Below are positions 38,547-48,800 of a DNA stretch of 64,000 bases, in pieces. The DNA lies in contig JAHZIG010000014.1 in the NCBI GenBank assembly GCA_019419865.1, forward strand, positions 7,684 to 71,683, written 5' to 3'. Numbering within the stretch: position 1 is the first letter of the stretch; every line of letters starts with the position of its first letter. The notes beneath the pieces are model-generated. The model worked only from the letters and a program-made list of their open reading frames with translations. It was not told where the DNA came from and did not search any database. This DNA comes from Clostridiales bacterium. Lineage in GTDB: Bacteria; Bacillota; Clostridia; Monoglobales; Monoglobaceae. A program made the position numbers and the translations under genes.

Positions 38547-38599
38547 AGCTTCATATATTTTAATAATTATCATTTTTACAGAAAGGAAACGTTAATATT

Positions 38600-38743
38600 A
38601 TGGACGACTCGGATAGCGACGCGGCCGATCAAAATTACGCGGATACATATTTAAAATTGAATTTATCTCCGCTTATTTGGACGGACTATGTTTGCTATGT
38701 TTTTTGCAGAACTATAATTTTTTTCATTAAAAACCGTAGTTAG
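38600..38743 (+). CDS. Possible small membrane-associated protein (47 residues)
   Basis: A short frame starts with ATG 38600 after GAAAGGAAAC and lies 54 bases below a good promoter. The product has an acidic head (MDDSDSDAADQNYAD) and a hydrophobic, cysteine-containing tail (WTDYVCYVFCRTIIFFIKNRS). I know no family for it. The rest of the 489-base gap between glmS and the next gene shows nothing else except the glmS terminator. It may be chance. Confidence 0.35.
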   Translation: MDDSDSDAADQNYADTYLKLNLSPLIWTDYVCYVFCRTIIFFIKNRS

Positions 38744-38859
38744 CGTTTTGGCTATATCCAATAATTAAGACGCGACGATCCAATTCGCTTTGTTTCCCAA
38801 CAGATCTGATAAAAACAGTCTGGCGGAACAAAAATATAATTTTAAGGAGAGGTTTTTAA

Positions 38860-40209
38860 TTGAATCAAATACCTGCGCAATTATTATTGCAAGTAGTTCT
38901 TATATTACTGAACGCGTTTTTCGCTATGACGGAGATCGCGGTTATTTCGCTGAATTCGACTAAGCTGAAGAAGGACGCCGAAGCCGGCGACAAAAAAGCT
39001 AAAAAGCTCTTAAAGATGGTCGAAGAACCCAACAGGTTCTTATCGACGATACAGATCGCGATAACCCTGTCCGGATTCTTGGGCAGCGCGTTTGCGGCGG
39101 ATAACTTCTCAGGCTACTTAGTAGACTGGATACACGACGATCTGAACTTCACCGCTATTCCGGTCGGCGCGCTCGACACCTTAGCGCTTATCGTAATAAC
39201 GCTGATAATATCCTACTTCACCCTTGTTTTGGGCGAGCTTGTGCCGAAACGTATCGCGATGCAAAAGCCGATGCAAGTCGCAAGAATAACCTGCGGAGTA
39301 GTGTCTTTTGTAGCGCTTATCACAAAACCGATCGTGTGGTTTCTCTCCGTCTCGACGAACGCCGTCCTCAGAGCTTTAAAGATGAAGACCGACGCTGAAG
39401 AGGAGGCCGTCACCGAGGAAGAAATCCGCATGATGGTCGAGAGCGGCGAAGAAAGCGGAGCTATAGATAAAGAAGAAAAGGAATGGATAGAAAACGTTTT
39501 CGATTTCGGAGACAGCACCGTACGCGAGTGTATGACTCACTTATCGGAGGTCGTCGCGATAGCCGTGAACACAAGCAAAGACGAGATAATGGAGCTCATA
39601 AAGAGCACCGGTCTTTCGCGTTTCCCGGTATATCATAAGGATATACACGACGTTTTCGGCGTATTATATGCGAGAGATTTCCTGATAGCTATGAGTTCCG
39701 GAGGGAATGTGTCTCTTGAAATGCTTGTCAGACCGACGCATTTTGTTCCCGAGACGGTTCGCTCTTCTATCGCTTTTCGCGATATGCAGGCGAGAAAAAT
39801 GCATCTTTCGGTAGTAGTGGACGAATACGGCGACGTCAGCGGTATAGTAACTCTTGAGGACTTGCTCGAGGAGATAGTGGGTAATATATACGACGAGTTC
39901 GACGAGCCGGAACCGGCCGAGATCAAACAAGTGGCCGAAAATTTGTGGAAGGCTTCGGGCAGCGTGCCCATGGATGAGATCGAGTCCATGCTCGACATAA
40001 AATTCCCGGACGATCTGGATTTCGACACGCTTAACGGAATGGTCTACTACTGCTTAAGCGCGATCCCTAACGACGGCGTTGAATTAGATATTGAGGATTT
40101 CGGTATCCACGTACACGTAAAACGTATCGTAAACCGCCGCGTAGAGGAAGCCGATATCTGGAAGGTGGAGCCAGCCGAGGAATCGGAAGAAAACGAAGAA
40201 TCAAAATAA
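38860..40209 (+). CDS. CNNM/CorC-HlyC family membrane protein with CBS domains
   Basis: The 449-residue protein has a DUF21 (CNNM) membrane domain of about 190 residues with three to four helices (LNAFFAMTEIAVISLNSTKLKKDAE, LIVITLIISYFTLVLGELVPKRIAM), two CBS domains (about 205-330, ending VVDEYGDVSGIVTLEDLLEEIVG) and the CorC/HlyC C-terminal domain (WKASGSVPMDEIESMLDIKFPDD). The family is linked to magnesium and cobalt efflux or ion homeostasis; older names call it hemolysin. The start is TTG 38860 after AAGGAGAGG. Confidence 0.92.
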   Translation: MNQIPAQLLLQVVLILLNAFFAMTEIAVISLNSTKLKKDAEAGDKKAKKLLKMVEEPNRFLSTIQIAITLSGFLGSAFAADNFSGYLVDWIHDDLNFTAIPVGALDTLALIVITLIISYFTLVLGELVPKRIAMQKPMQVARITCGVVSFVALITKPIVWFLSVSTNAVLRALKMKTDAEEEAVTEEEIRMMVESGEESGAIDKEEKEWIENVFDFGDSTVRECMTHLSEVVAIAVNTSKDEIMELIKSTGLSRFPVYHKDIHDVFGVLYARDFLIAMSSGGNVSLEMLVRPTHFVPETVRSSIAFRDMQARKMHLSVVVDEYGDVSGIVTLEDLLEEIVGNIYDEFDEPEPAEIKQVAENLWKASGSVPMDEIESMLDIKFPDDLDFDTLNGMVYYCLSAIPNDGVELDIEDFGIHVHVKRIVNRRVEEADIWKVEPAEESEENEESK

Positions 40210-40223
40210 GACGATCTAAGATC

Positions 40224-40249
40224 AAGAGGAGCCGCGCGCTCCTCTTTTT
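40224..40249 (+). terminator. Terminator after the CorC-like gene
   Basis: AAGAGGAG/CTCCTCTT stem with a seven-base loop and a TTTTT tail. Confidence 0.8.
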
Positions 40250-40370
40250 ATACGTTTTATTGGTTTTGCGCCGGAGACGATCTACTGCGCATCGACTGAC
40301 AAATCGAATATATATAACAAACGCGCGGAGGCGTAATTCGGCCCCCGCGCTTTAATTGATAACTCCGTCT

Positions 40371-42068
40371 TTACTTCAAATGCAATCCGCACGGATACGG
40401 CGCGTCTTTTTCGGGCGCTCCGTTTTTTAATACGTTTTCATAAAACTTATATCCGCCTGAAAAGTTCGAGCATTTAAACCCGTTCTCGGATAAAATACGG
40501 CACGCTATATAGCTTCTCAGGCCGCTGTGGCAATTGACGTAAATAAACTTCTCTTTATCCAACTCTCCAAGTCTGTCTCTCAGCCCGTCGAGAGGTATGT
40601 TCACCGCGCCTTTGAACCTTCCACGCTCAAATTCTCCGCGCGTTCTCACGTCGAGCATGAACGCGTTTTCGTCCTTGCAAATTTTATCCATATCGAACCA
40701 GTGATGCTGCTTGACAAGTCCGCTCCTCACGTTCTCGGCGACGAATCCCAGCATATTTACCGGGTCCTTTGCCAACGAATACGGCGGAGCGTAGGCGAGT
40801 TCAAGCTCCTCCAGATCGGAAGTCGTCATTTTTGCTCGGATCGCGGTCGCGATAACGTCTATCCTCTTATCGACGCCGCTGTAACCGACTATCTGAGCGC
40901 CCAAGATCCTTCCCGTATCGGTTTCAAATATCAATTTTGATACCATTTCCTCTGCGCCGGGATAATACGTAGCGTGAGACGCAGAGGATATCACGACTCT
41001 GTCATATTTAAGCCCCGCGTTCTCGGCCTGGCTCTCGTTCATTCCGGTCGACGCCGCCGTCAGCTCGAAAACCTTTATAACGGACGAACCCTGCGAACCG
41101 TTAAACCGCGAATTTCGACCCATTATATGATCCGCGGCTATTCTCCCCTGCTTATTAGCCGGTCCCGCCAAGGCGATATGCGCAGCGGCTCCGGTTACAA
41201 GACGCTCGACTTCGACCGCGTCGCCGACCGCGTATATATCGGGATCGGACGTCTGCATATGGGAATTAACTTTTATCGCTTTCTTTATCCCAAGCTCAAG
41301 TCCCGCTTCCTCGGCAAGATGCGACTCGGGAACGACTCCTACGGCAAGTATCGCAAACTCCGTCTCTATCGGCGCCTCCTCCTCTATCCTCGCTTCGAGC
41401 TTATCGCGTATATTCCCAAACCCGACGACGTTTTTGCTCAGCATAAGCTCTACGCCGTTGTTTAAAAGCTCGGCGTGAAGCATACACGCCATGTCGTAGT
41501 CAAGATTCGGCATGACGCTCTCCGTGCGCTGGATAAGCTTGACTTTTATGCCGCGGCGGGTCAGATTTTCCGCCATTTCAAGTCCTATAAAGCCGCCGCC
41601 TATCACGACCGCCGTTTCCGGGCTATTCTTTTTGATATAATCGTCGATCTCAAAGGTGTTTTCGACCGTTCTCAGCGTAAAGATCTTATCGCTTGCGATC
41701 CCGTCAATATCCGGAACGATCGCCTTAGCTCCGGGCGAGAGTATCAGCTTATCGTAGGTCTCGGTATACTCGCTCCCGTCGTTTAAATTACGTACCCGCA
41801 CGGTCTTATTCGCCCTGTCTATAGCTATCGCTTCATTTTTAATTCTGACGTCGATATTGAATCTCTGCTTAAAGCCGCCCGGGGTCTGAAGCGTAAGCGC
41901 GCTCCTATTCTTGATCTCGCCGCCTATATAATACGGCAGACCGCAATTCGCGTACGAAACAAAGCCGCTCCTTTCGAGTATGATTATCTCCGCGTCCTCG
42001 CTGAGCCTCCTGAGCCGCGCCGCCGCGGTCGCACCGCCGGCCACTCCGCCGACAATAACTATCTTCAT
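40371..42068 (-). CDS. CoA-disulfide reductase fused to rhodanese domain
   Basis: The 565-residue flavoprotein has an FAD-binding start (IVIVGGVAGGATAAARLRR), the single active-site Cys of CoA-disulfide reductases in FVSYANCGLPYYIGG (about residue 43), an NAD(P) site (AVVIGGGFIGLEMAENL), and the dimerisation domain. From about residue 455 a rhodanese domain follows, with active Cys in IYVNCHSGLRSYIA. Such CoADR-Rhd enzymes reduce CoA disulfides, persulfides or polysulfide. It lies downstream of thioredoxin and a Crp/Fnr regulator on the same strand, which suggests a thiol-redox unit. Confidence 0.92.
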   Translation of the reverse strand: MKIVIVGGVAGGATAAARLRRLSEDAEIIILERSGFVSYANCGLPYYIGGEIKNRSALTLQTPGGFKQRFNIDVRIKNEAIAIDRANKTVRVRNLNDGSEYTETYDKLILSPGAKAIVPDIDGIASDKIFTLRTVENTFEIDDYIKKNSPETAVVIGGGFIGLEMAENLTRRGIKVKLIQRTESVMPNLDYDMACMLHAELLNNGVELMLSKNVVGFGNIRDKLEARIEEEAPIETEFAILAVGVVPESHLAEEAGLELGIKKAIKVNSHMQTSDPDIYAVGDAVEVERLVTGAAAHIALAGPANKQGRIAADHIMGRNSRFNGSQGSSVIKVFELTAASTGMNESQAENAGLKYDRVVISSASHATYYPGAEEMVSKLIFETDTGRILGAQIVGYSGVDKRIDVIATAIRAKMTTSDLEELELAYAPPYSLAKDPVNMLGFVAENVRSGLVKQHHWFDMDKICKDENAFMLDVRTRGEFERGRFKGAVNIPLDGLRDRLGELDKEKFIYVNCHSGLRSYIACRILSENGFKCSNFSGGYKFYENVLKNGAPEKDAPYPCGLHLK

Positions 42069-42104
42069 CCTAATTTCTCCTTCTCGGCTCTTTTGAGCGT
42101 ATTA

Positions 42105-42410
42105 TTAAAGCATCTTTTCAATTTCTTCCTTCGGTCTCAGACCCGAGGATATTTTGACCGCCTTTCCGTCCTTAAACACGATAAGGGTCGGTATGCTCAT
42201 TATCTGAAACTCCGCGGCGAGTTCTTTTTCCTCGTCGACGTTGATCTTTCCTACCTTGATATCCGGATTCTCCTCCGCCACCTGTTCTACGATAGGCGCC
42301 AGCATTTTGCAGGGCATGCACCACTCCGCCCAAAAATCCACCAAAACCGTTCCCGGCGCTTTTCTTACCTCTGTTTCAAAATTGTCCTTTGTTATTTTTA
42401 TACTGCTCAT
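42105..42410 (-). CDS. Thioredoxin with WCMPC active site
   Basis: The 101-residue protein is a complete thioredoxin (VDFWAEWCMPCKMLAPIVEQVA, the cis-Pro block SIPTLIVFKDG). The active site is WCMPC, not the usual WCGPC, and this change affects redox potential and partner choice in other thioredoxins. The start at 42410 follows AGGAGG; the longer frame from 42452 has no support. It sits 36 bases before the CoA-disulfide reductase gene. Confidence 0.92.
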   Translation of the reverse strand: MSSIKITKDNFETEVRKAPGTVLVDFWAEWCMPCKMLAPIVEQVAEENPDIKVGKINVDEEKELAAEFQIMSIPTLIVFKDGKAVKISSGLRPKEEIEKML

Positions 42411-42569
42411 CTTCAAATACCTCCTATAACATTTCTTTGTTATTATTAACAAGCGTTTTATTTCTTAAAATTAATACGATAATATTATATCTAAAAAATA
42501 GCGCCTATACTGTAACTTTATCACACGCAAGCCGTTCTGATTCTCTCACGACTAATATCTTCAGACCCC

Positions 42570-43226
42570 TCAGTTCGCGGCGATCTTCTTCAAGGCGTCC
42601 GCGTCCAATATCCTGATCTCGCCTCTGCCAAGCTCTATCGCTCCGTCGCTTTCAAACAGCTTCAATATCCTCGACGCCACTTCGCGCGCGCTGCCCAAAT
42701 GGTTGGCTATTTGACTGTGAGTGAGTTTGAGGGTAGCGCTCTCCTCTAAAACGCTCTCCTCCAGAAGAAAATCAGCGATCCTCGAATCCATTCTTTTATT
42801 CACGATCTGATCCATGACCTGCATTATATCTGACAGTCTCGACGCCATAAGCTCGTTTGTATAATTAGCGACGACGAGCGACTCGTTTAACAAACGTTTG
42901 TATACGTCGGAAGGTATATAAACCGCCTCGGCGTCCGTTTCCGCATATACCATAACGTCGAAACTCAGACTGTTTATCGCGCACGACGCGCTGAATAAGC
43001 AGGCGTCGTATTCCAAAAGCCGGTAGAGGGTCAGCTCTTTGCCTTCCTCGAAAATAGTGTACGCCCTGAGCCGCCCCGATACGACGACCAAAAAGCCTAA
43101 GCAGTCGGACGCGTCGTGTATACGCTCGCCGCTCTTAAACGTTTTGATCCGTATGCGCTCGCTTAAGTACGATTTTTGCTCGTCGCTTAGCTTATCCCAA
43201 AACGGGAAATATTTTTTATATTCCAT
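42570..43226 (-). CDS. Crp/Fnr family transcriptional regulator
   Basis: The 218-residue protein has a cyclic-nucleotide-binding-like beta-roll (KSGERIHDASDCLGFLVVVSGRLRAYTI) and a C-terminal winged helix (LKLTHSQIANHLGSAREVASRILKLFESDGAI). It lacks the N-terminal four-cysteine set of Fnr. Cysteines occur at CLGF, CLFSASCAI; these might be redox-sensitive but this is speculation. It lies upstream of thioredoxin and the CoA-disulfide reductase, about 160 bases away, so it may control them. Confidence 0.88.
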   Translation of the reverse strand: MEYKKYFPFWDKLSDEQKSYLSERIRIKTFKSGERIHDASDCLGFLVVVSGRLRAYTIFEEGKELTLYRLLEYDACLFSASCAINSLSFDVMVYAETDAEAVYIPSDVYKRLLNESLVVANYTNELMASRLSDIMQVMDQIVNKRMDSRIADFLLEESVLEESATLKLTHSQIANHLGSAREVASRILKLFESDGAIELGRGEIRILDADALKKIAAN

Positions 43227-43304
43227 AACGCTGCCTCAGTTAAAAAGTTTTTGTTAGTTTCTATTTAATTTTAACTAATTATTGCTTTTACGTCAACAGT
43301 AAAA

Positions 43305-43342
43305 TAAAAAACAGATACGAATACAAAACGCAGCGTATCTGT
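43305..43342 (-). terminator. Citrate synthase terminator
   Basis: ACAGATACG/CGTATCTGT stem (43311-43319, 43334-43342) with TTTTTTATTTT after it on the minus strand. Confidence 0.8.
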
Positions 43343-43371
43343 TTAAATCGATTCTATATCTTACTTTAGTC

Positions 43372-44823
43372 TCAGTCGCCGTCCGTATTTATATCGACGT
43401 CGTCGTTTATCTTAAGGCTGGCGGCGAATTCGTCCTTGCCGAAAATAGTCCTGTCGTCTATCGACACGTACGGCATCCTTTTAACGACGCTTCTGTACGC
43501 GGGTCTTATTATCTTATTGCTGGTCATGATCTCTTCCATTCTGTGAGCGCACCACCCGACGATCCTCGACATTGCGAAGATAGGCGTAAACAGCTCCTGG
43601 GGGATCTTCAGCATCTGATATACAAATCCCGAATAGAAATCGACGTTCGCGCAGATCGGCTTATCCGTTCCCTTTAATTCTCTGAACGCGACTGGCGCCA
43701 GACGTTCTACCAGATCGTATAAGGCGAATTCTTTCGAATTACCGGTCTCCTCCGCCAAATACTCCGCGCGTTCTTTTAATATGACCGCGCGCGGATCCGA
43801 AAGCGTATACACCGCGTGTCCCATTCCGTAGATCAGGCCCTTGCCGTCTCCGGCTTCCTTACGAAGGATCTTCTTGAGATACTCGAGAACCTCTCCCTCG
43901 TCTTCCCAGTTTTTAACGTTTTCCTTGATCTCGTTCATCTGCGACATCATTTTATCGTTCGCGCCGCCGTGCTTAGGCCCCTTAAGCGAGCCTACGGCCG
44001 CCGCAATAGCCGAATACGTATCCGTGCCGGTAGACGAGAGCACGTGAACCGCAAACGCCGAGTTATTTCCGCCGCCGTGTTCCGCCTGCAGCATCATCGC
44101 AAGATCGAGTATCTGCGCTTCAAGCTCGGTATACTGATTATCGTCTCTGATCATATACAAAAAGTTCTCGGCGGTAGACAGCTTGGGATTTGGATTATGT
44201 ATCACAAGACTCTGGTTATCAAAATAATGCCGCTTACACGCGTACGAATTCGCGATCAGGACCGGGAACCTCGCTATCAGCTCTAAACTCTGCCTGATCA
44301 GATTCGGGATCGATATGTCGTCCGGATTATCGTCGTATGAATAAAGCGCCAATATGCCTCTTCCCAGCTTGTTCATAACGTTTTTGCCGGGCGCTTTTAG
44401 GATCATATCCTCCGTAAACTCGAACGGCAGATTTCGCATATCCGCAAGCTGAGCGGTAAACGTATCGAGCAGCTCTCTTGTGGGCAAAAAACCAAAAAGC
44501 AACAAAAACGTAACTTCTTCAAAACCGTACCTATGCTCCGCCATGCAATGCGCGACGATATCCTCTATATCTATGCCGCGGTATCTGAGTTTACCTTCGA
44601 CCGGCGACTTGTTTCCCTCGTCGATAACATAACCGTGAACCTCGCCTATAGAAGTCAAACCCGCCAACACTCCCGTGCCGTCCGAGTTTCTAAGTCCGCG
44701 TTTAACATTATATTCGGAATAATAATGAGCTGGTATTTTATTCCATGTCGAGTTCTGGCTTCTTATCAGATCGATATATCTGTCAATATTGATCTTACTT
44801 TTATCATTATCAAAATTCGGCAT
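43372..44823 (-). CDS. Citrate synthase
   Basis: The 483-residue protein belongs to the citrate/2-methylcitrate synthase family, longer at the N-terminus like several Clostridia enzymes. Seen are YRGIDIEDIVAH, the substrate histidine in LQAEHGGGNNSAFAVHVLSSTGTD, KGPKHGGANDKM, YGMGHAVYTLSDPRA and the closing RPAYRSVVKRMPYVSIDDR. It condenses acetyl-CoA and oxaloacetate, giving citrate for glutamate synthesis in anaerobes. The start at 44823 lies eight bases after GGAG. It is a single gene with its own terminator. Confidence 0.93.
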   Translation of the reverse strand: MPNFDNDKSKINIDRYIDLIRSQNSTWNKIPAHYYSEYNVKRGLRNSDGTGVLAGLTSIGEVHGYVIDEGNKSPVEGKLRYRGIDIEDIVAHCMAEHRYGFEEVTFLLLFGFLPTRELLDTFTAQLADMRNLPFEFTEDMILKAPGKNVMNKLGRGILALYSYDDNPDDISIPNLIRQSLELIARFPVLIANSYACKRHYFDNQSLVIHNPNPKLSTAENFLYMIRDDNQYTELEAQILDLAMMLQAEHGGGNNSAFAVHVLSSTGTDTYSAIAAAVGSLKGPKHGGANDKMMSQMNEIKENVKNWEDEGEVLEYLKKILRKEAGDGKGLIYGMGHAVYTLSDPRAVILKERAEYLAEETGNSKEFALYDLVERLAPVAFRELKGTDKPICANVDFYSGFVYQMLKIPQELFTPIFAMSRIVGWCAHRMEEIMTSNKIIRPAYRSVVKRMPYVSIDDRTIFGKDEFAASLKINDDVDINTDGD

Positions 44824-44966
44824 TTCCAACACTCCATTTCTTTATATCATTACACCCTGTACTTACTATTACAGACTATTATCATATGAATATTATAACC
44901 TTAATCCGAGATTGTGTCAAGCTAAGACGCTTGCCTGTGAAAACCGCGCCAATATCCGCGCGTTTC

Positions 44967-45764
44967 TCATTCCTTGATAAATTTATTGACGTTATGCTTA
45001 TATTCCTGCGGCGTCATGCCGTACGCGGCCTTGAACATCCTGTTAAACGTTCGCTGAGTCTCAAACCCGGAAAGTTGGCTTATAACGGTAAACGTCTCGT
45101 TGGTCGTGCGTATGAGATTGGCCGCGTATTCCGCTCTTATAAGCCCCAAATAGTTTCTTAAATTCATTTTGAATTTCTTACTGAATATCTCTGATATATA
45201 GCATTCGCTCACATTAAAATGCTTAGCGAGCGAGGCTCTTGTGATCGGCTCGGTGAAGTTTTCTTCAACGTATTTAACTATCTTTGAAGTTATATCCTTT
45301 ACCGGCGGACTCGAGCTTTGTTCGAGCTTAAGCGTTTCCAAAATATACGACATTATCACGCACGCCCAGGAAAATCTTATCTCAAACGAATCGTCCGGGT
45401 TTATGCAATTAAGCGCGCATCTAAAGCCTTCGCCTATCTGTTCGGAGGTTATGACCGGCGTCCGAGGCTTAAAATTACCCAGATCCGGAAACAGCTTTCC
45501 AAACAGCTTTGGCTCTATCATCAATATCAAAACTTCCGAATCCTTTTTTTCCAGACTGAAGAACGAATGCACCGTCTCGGGGAACACCACGACGGCCGAA
45601 CCCTGGTTTACGGTATACGGTCTATCCTCGATCTTTACATGCTGAACGCCGTTGTATACGTATACAATTTCTATATATCTGTGCATATGCTCGGGAAAAT
45701 CGAGCTCGTAATTATTATGTTTTACGGTAAGGTCCGTTTTTCTAATCTCATATTTAGGCAGCAA
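44967..45764 (-). CDS. AraC family transcriptional regulator
   Basis: The 265-residue protein has an N-terminal cupin-like sensing domain (ELDFPEHMHRYIEIVYVYNGVQHVKIEDRPYTVNQGSAVVV) and two C-terminal helix-turn-helix motifs (TRASLAKHFNVSECYISEIFSKKFKMNLRNYL, then VISQLSGFETQRTFNRMFKAAYGMTPQEYK). AraC proteins of this form control sugar use. It is divergent from the giant GH3 gene at 45900 with 135 bases between, so it probably activates that gene in response to a plant sugar. Confidence 0.93.
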   Translation of the reverse strand: MLPKYEIRKTDLTVKHNNYELDFPEHMHRYIEIVYVYNGVQHVKIEDRPYTVNQGSAVVVFPETVHSFFSLEKKDSEVLILMIEPKLFGKLFPDLGNFKPRTPVITSEQIGEGFRCALNCINPDDSFEIRFSWACVIMSYILETLKLEQSSSPPVKDITSKIVKYVEENFTEPITRASLAKHFNVSECYISEIFSKKFKMNLRNYLGLIRAEYAANLIRTTNETFTVISQLSGFETQRTFNRMFKAAYGMTPQEYKHNVNKFIKE

Positions 45765-45899
45765 AACCCTCGCCTCCTAAGAGTCTACATTTTGTCTAAT
45801 AAAACACATTTTATGACTTTTATTATAGCTTATAAAGCGCTATAGTTCAAGTAGAAAATAAATTTAACGCTACATTAATATATTTAAGGAGGAAAAACA

Positions 45900-48800
45900 A
45901 TGAATATGCGAAAAATTATATCCTCGATCACGGCGGCGGTCATGACCGTAACATGTCTGCCCGCGGCGATGGTATACGCGGACGACTCCGTGCAGACGAC
46001 GGCGTATGTTTCCGAAGAGACTCCGAACGAGACGCCGGGCGACGATGCGAGCGTCTCCGAGACTGCTTCCGCCGCTCAGGCGAATACCGCAGATGCGGGC
46101 GAGGCGGTCGAAACGAGCGAAAGCGCCCAGCTTTCTAACGATCTCCTGCCGTATCAGGATACGTCTCTTTCGTTTGAGGAAAGAGCGGCCGATCTGGTGG
46201 CGAGAATGACGCTCGAGGAGAAGGCGGCTCAGACCGCGGCCAAAGGGGCTCCGGCTATCCCGCGTCTTGGCGTGCACTCCTACTACTACTGGAGAGAGGC
46301 CATTCACGGCGTTGCAAGACAGGGCGGAGCTACGAGTTTCCCGTCGAGCCTCGCTATGTCCAACACATGGGACAGAGACCTTATCTTTGAGACTATGGAC
46401 ATCACCTCTACCGAGGCGAGAGGTAAAAACAACCGTTACGACCTTAACTATTGGAACCCGACCATCAACATGGCGAGAGATCCGAGATGGGGCAGAAACG
46501 AGGAATCCTACGGCGAGGATCCGTATCTGACCTCCGAGCTCGGTTCCCAGGCCGTTAAGGGTATGCAGGGTACGGACGAGAAATATCTTAAGACAATTTC
46601 AACGCTTAAGCATTACGCGGCCAACAACTGCGAGGGCGAGCGCCAAAGCGGAACGTCTATCATGAACGAGAGTACTATGAGAGAGTACTACTCGAGAGCC
46701 TTTAGAGATATAGTAGAAAGCGCGGATCCGGGAGCGGCTATGACCTCTTATAACGGAACCACGATATATAGAAACGGCGAAATACTCGTATCTTCCACCG
46801 GCCAAGCAATAGACTATATCGCGTCGAGCGCAAACTCGTATCTGGTAAACGATCTCTTAAGACGTACCTACGGTTTCGACGGCTTTATTGTCGGCGACTG
46901 CGGCGCATGGGACAACCTTTTTGGACAGCAGCCTATTCGTCAAAAGTTATATCCTAACGAAACGCTCGAAAATATTACGGCGCCTATGACCGTATCGAAA
47001 GCCATAGAGGCCGGCTCAAGCCTCGACTGTAACAGCGGCGGCTCGGGTACGGCTCAGGTAGCCACGGCTGTCGAACAGGGACTTATCAGCGAAGATCTGC
47101 TCGACATTGCGGTATACGAGCTCTTCCTGCAGAGATTCAAGACCGGCGAATTCGACGACGGAGCTACGTATCAGGACATCGACTCCGACGTGATCGAATC
47201 CGACGATCATGTCGCAAAAGCCGAAGAGGCGGCGGAGAAGAGCTGGGTCCTGCTTGAGAACAACGACGGAACTCTTCCGCTTAGCGCTGACGACGATACG
47301 CTCGATATAGCCGTCGTCGGTAATCTTGCGGGCGAAGTCGTACTCGGCGACTACTCGGCCGATATGGATCAGATGACCTCCGAACTCACCTCTCCTATAG
47401 ACGGTATAGAAAGCGCGTTCCCCAATGCAAACGTCCAGTACATAGGCAACGTAGACGAGAACACGCCGCTCTTCAATATCAGGAACATAACCCTCGTAAG
47501 GAGCTCTGGCGGAAACGTGACCTTGGATCTGTCGGAAGCTGAAAATCTCATCGGCATGACCGAGTCGGACGGACAGTTAAACGACATCACCTCTGCGGGT
47601 CTTGCTATAATACCCGACGTTGATTTTTCAAACGTCACCGACATACAGATAGAGGCTTCATCCATGCCCGGTATGCCTAACGTCACGGTAGCGATAGGCT
47701 ACGGCAGCGCTTCTCAGAACGCGGCCAACGTCGAGATCGCGGACACCGGTTCCGAGGATAAATATCAAACCAATACCGGCGTATACAACGGAGCTACGGG
47801 CGGTTATACCGAAGTCAGGGATATGCATATAACGATAACCGCAAACACCGACTTCACCGTGGATAACTACAGATCCTCGCTGGACGGCGCCGACTACATC
47901 ATAGCCTACGGCGGAACTACCGAAGCGGATTCCGGCGAGTCCAACGACAGAGAATCTATAGATCTGCCGGATAGTCAGTCGCACGTTCAGCAGCTCTGCG
48001 ACGCGTATCCCGAAAAGACCATTGTAGCGCTCCAGACCGTAGGTCAGGTAAACGTCGAGGGCTTTAAAGACAAATGCGCGGCGCTGCTCTGGACCTCTTA
48101 TAACGGTCAAACTCAGGGCAGAGCGCTCGGATACATACTGAACGGAACTGTCAACCCCTCCGGTAAGCTCTCCACTACCTGGTATACGAGCGAAGATCTC
48201 GAGAAGATGCCAATCGGCACTTCCAGACAGAGCATAGACGGCATCAACTATAACTTTACAAGCTACGAACTGACGGAGGATATAAACAATCCGGACGCTG
48301 AATATCCCGGACGCACCTATCAATATTATAAAGGAACTCCGGTCTACCCGTTCGGCTACGGTACGAGCTACACGACTTTCGCATACTCTAACGTAAACGT
48401 AAGCCAGTCGACCGCCGACGCGAACGATGTAATAACCGTAACGGCGGACGTGACCAATACCGGTTCGGTCGCTGGAACCGATGTCGCTCAGCTCTATATC
48501 TCCGTACCCGGAGCGGACGGCGACAATCTCCCTCTGAAACAACTAAAAGGCTTCGAGAGAGTAGAGCTCGAGCCGCAAGAGACCAAGACGGTATCATTTG
48601 ATCTCGATATCTCAGACGTATATTTCTTCGACGAAACTACTCAGAAGAACTATGTTATAAGCGGCGACTATACTGCGTATGTAGCCGGAAGTTCGGATAT
48701 TGAGAACGCAAACAACGTAAAATTCAGCGTAAGCGGCGATATCGCCGAGACTCTCAAGAGCGCTTACGCGATCCCGTCCGGAATCAAGCTCTATATAGCG

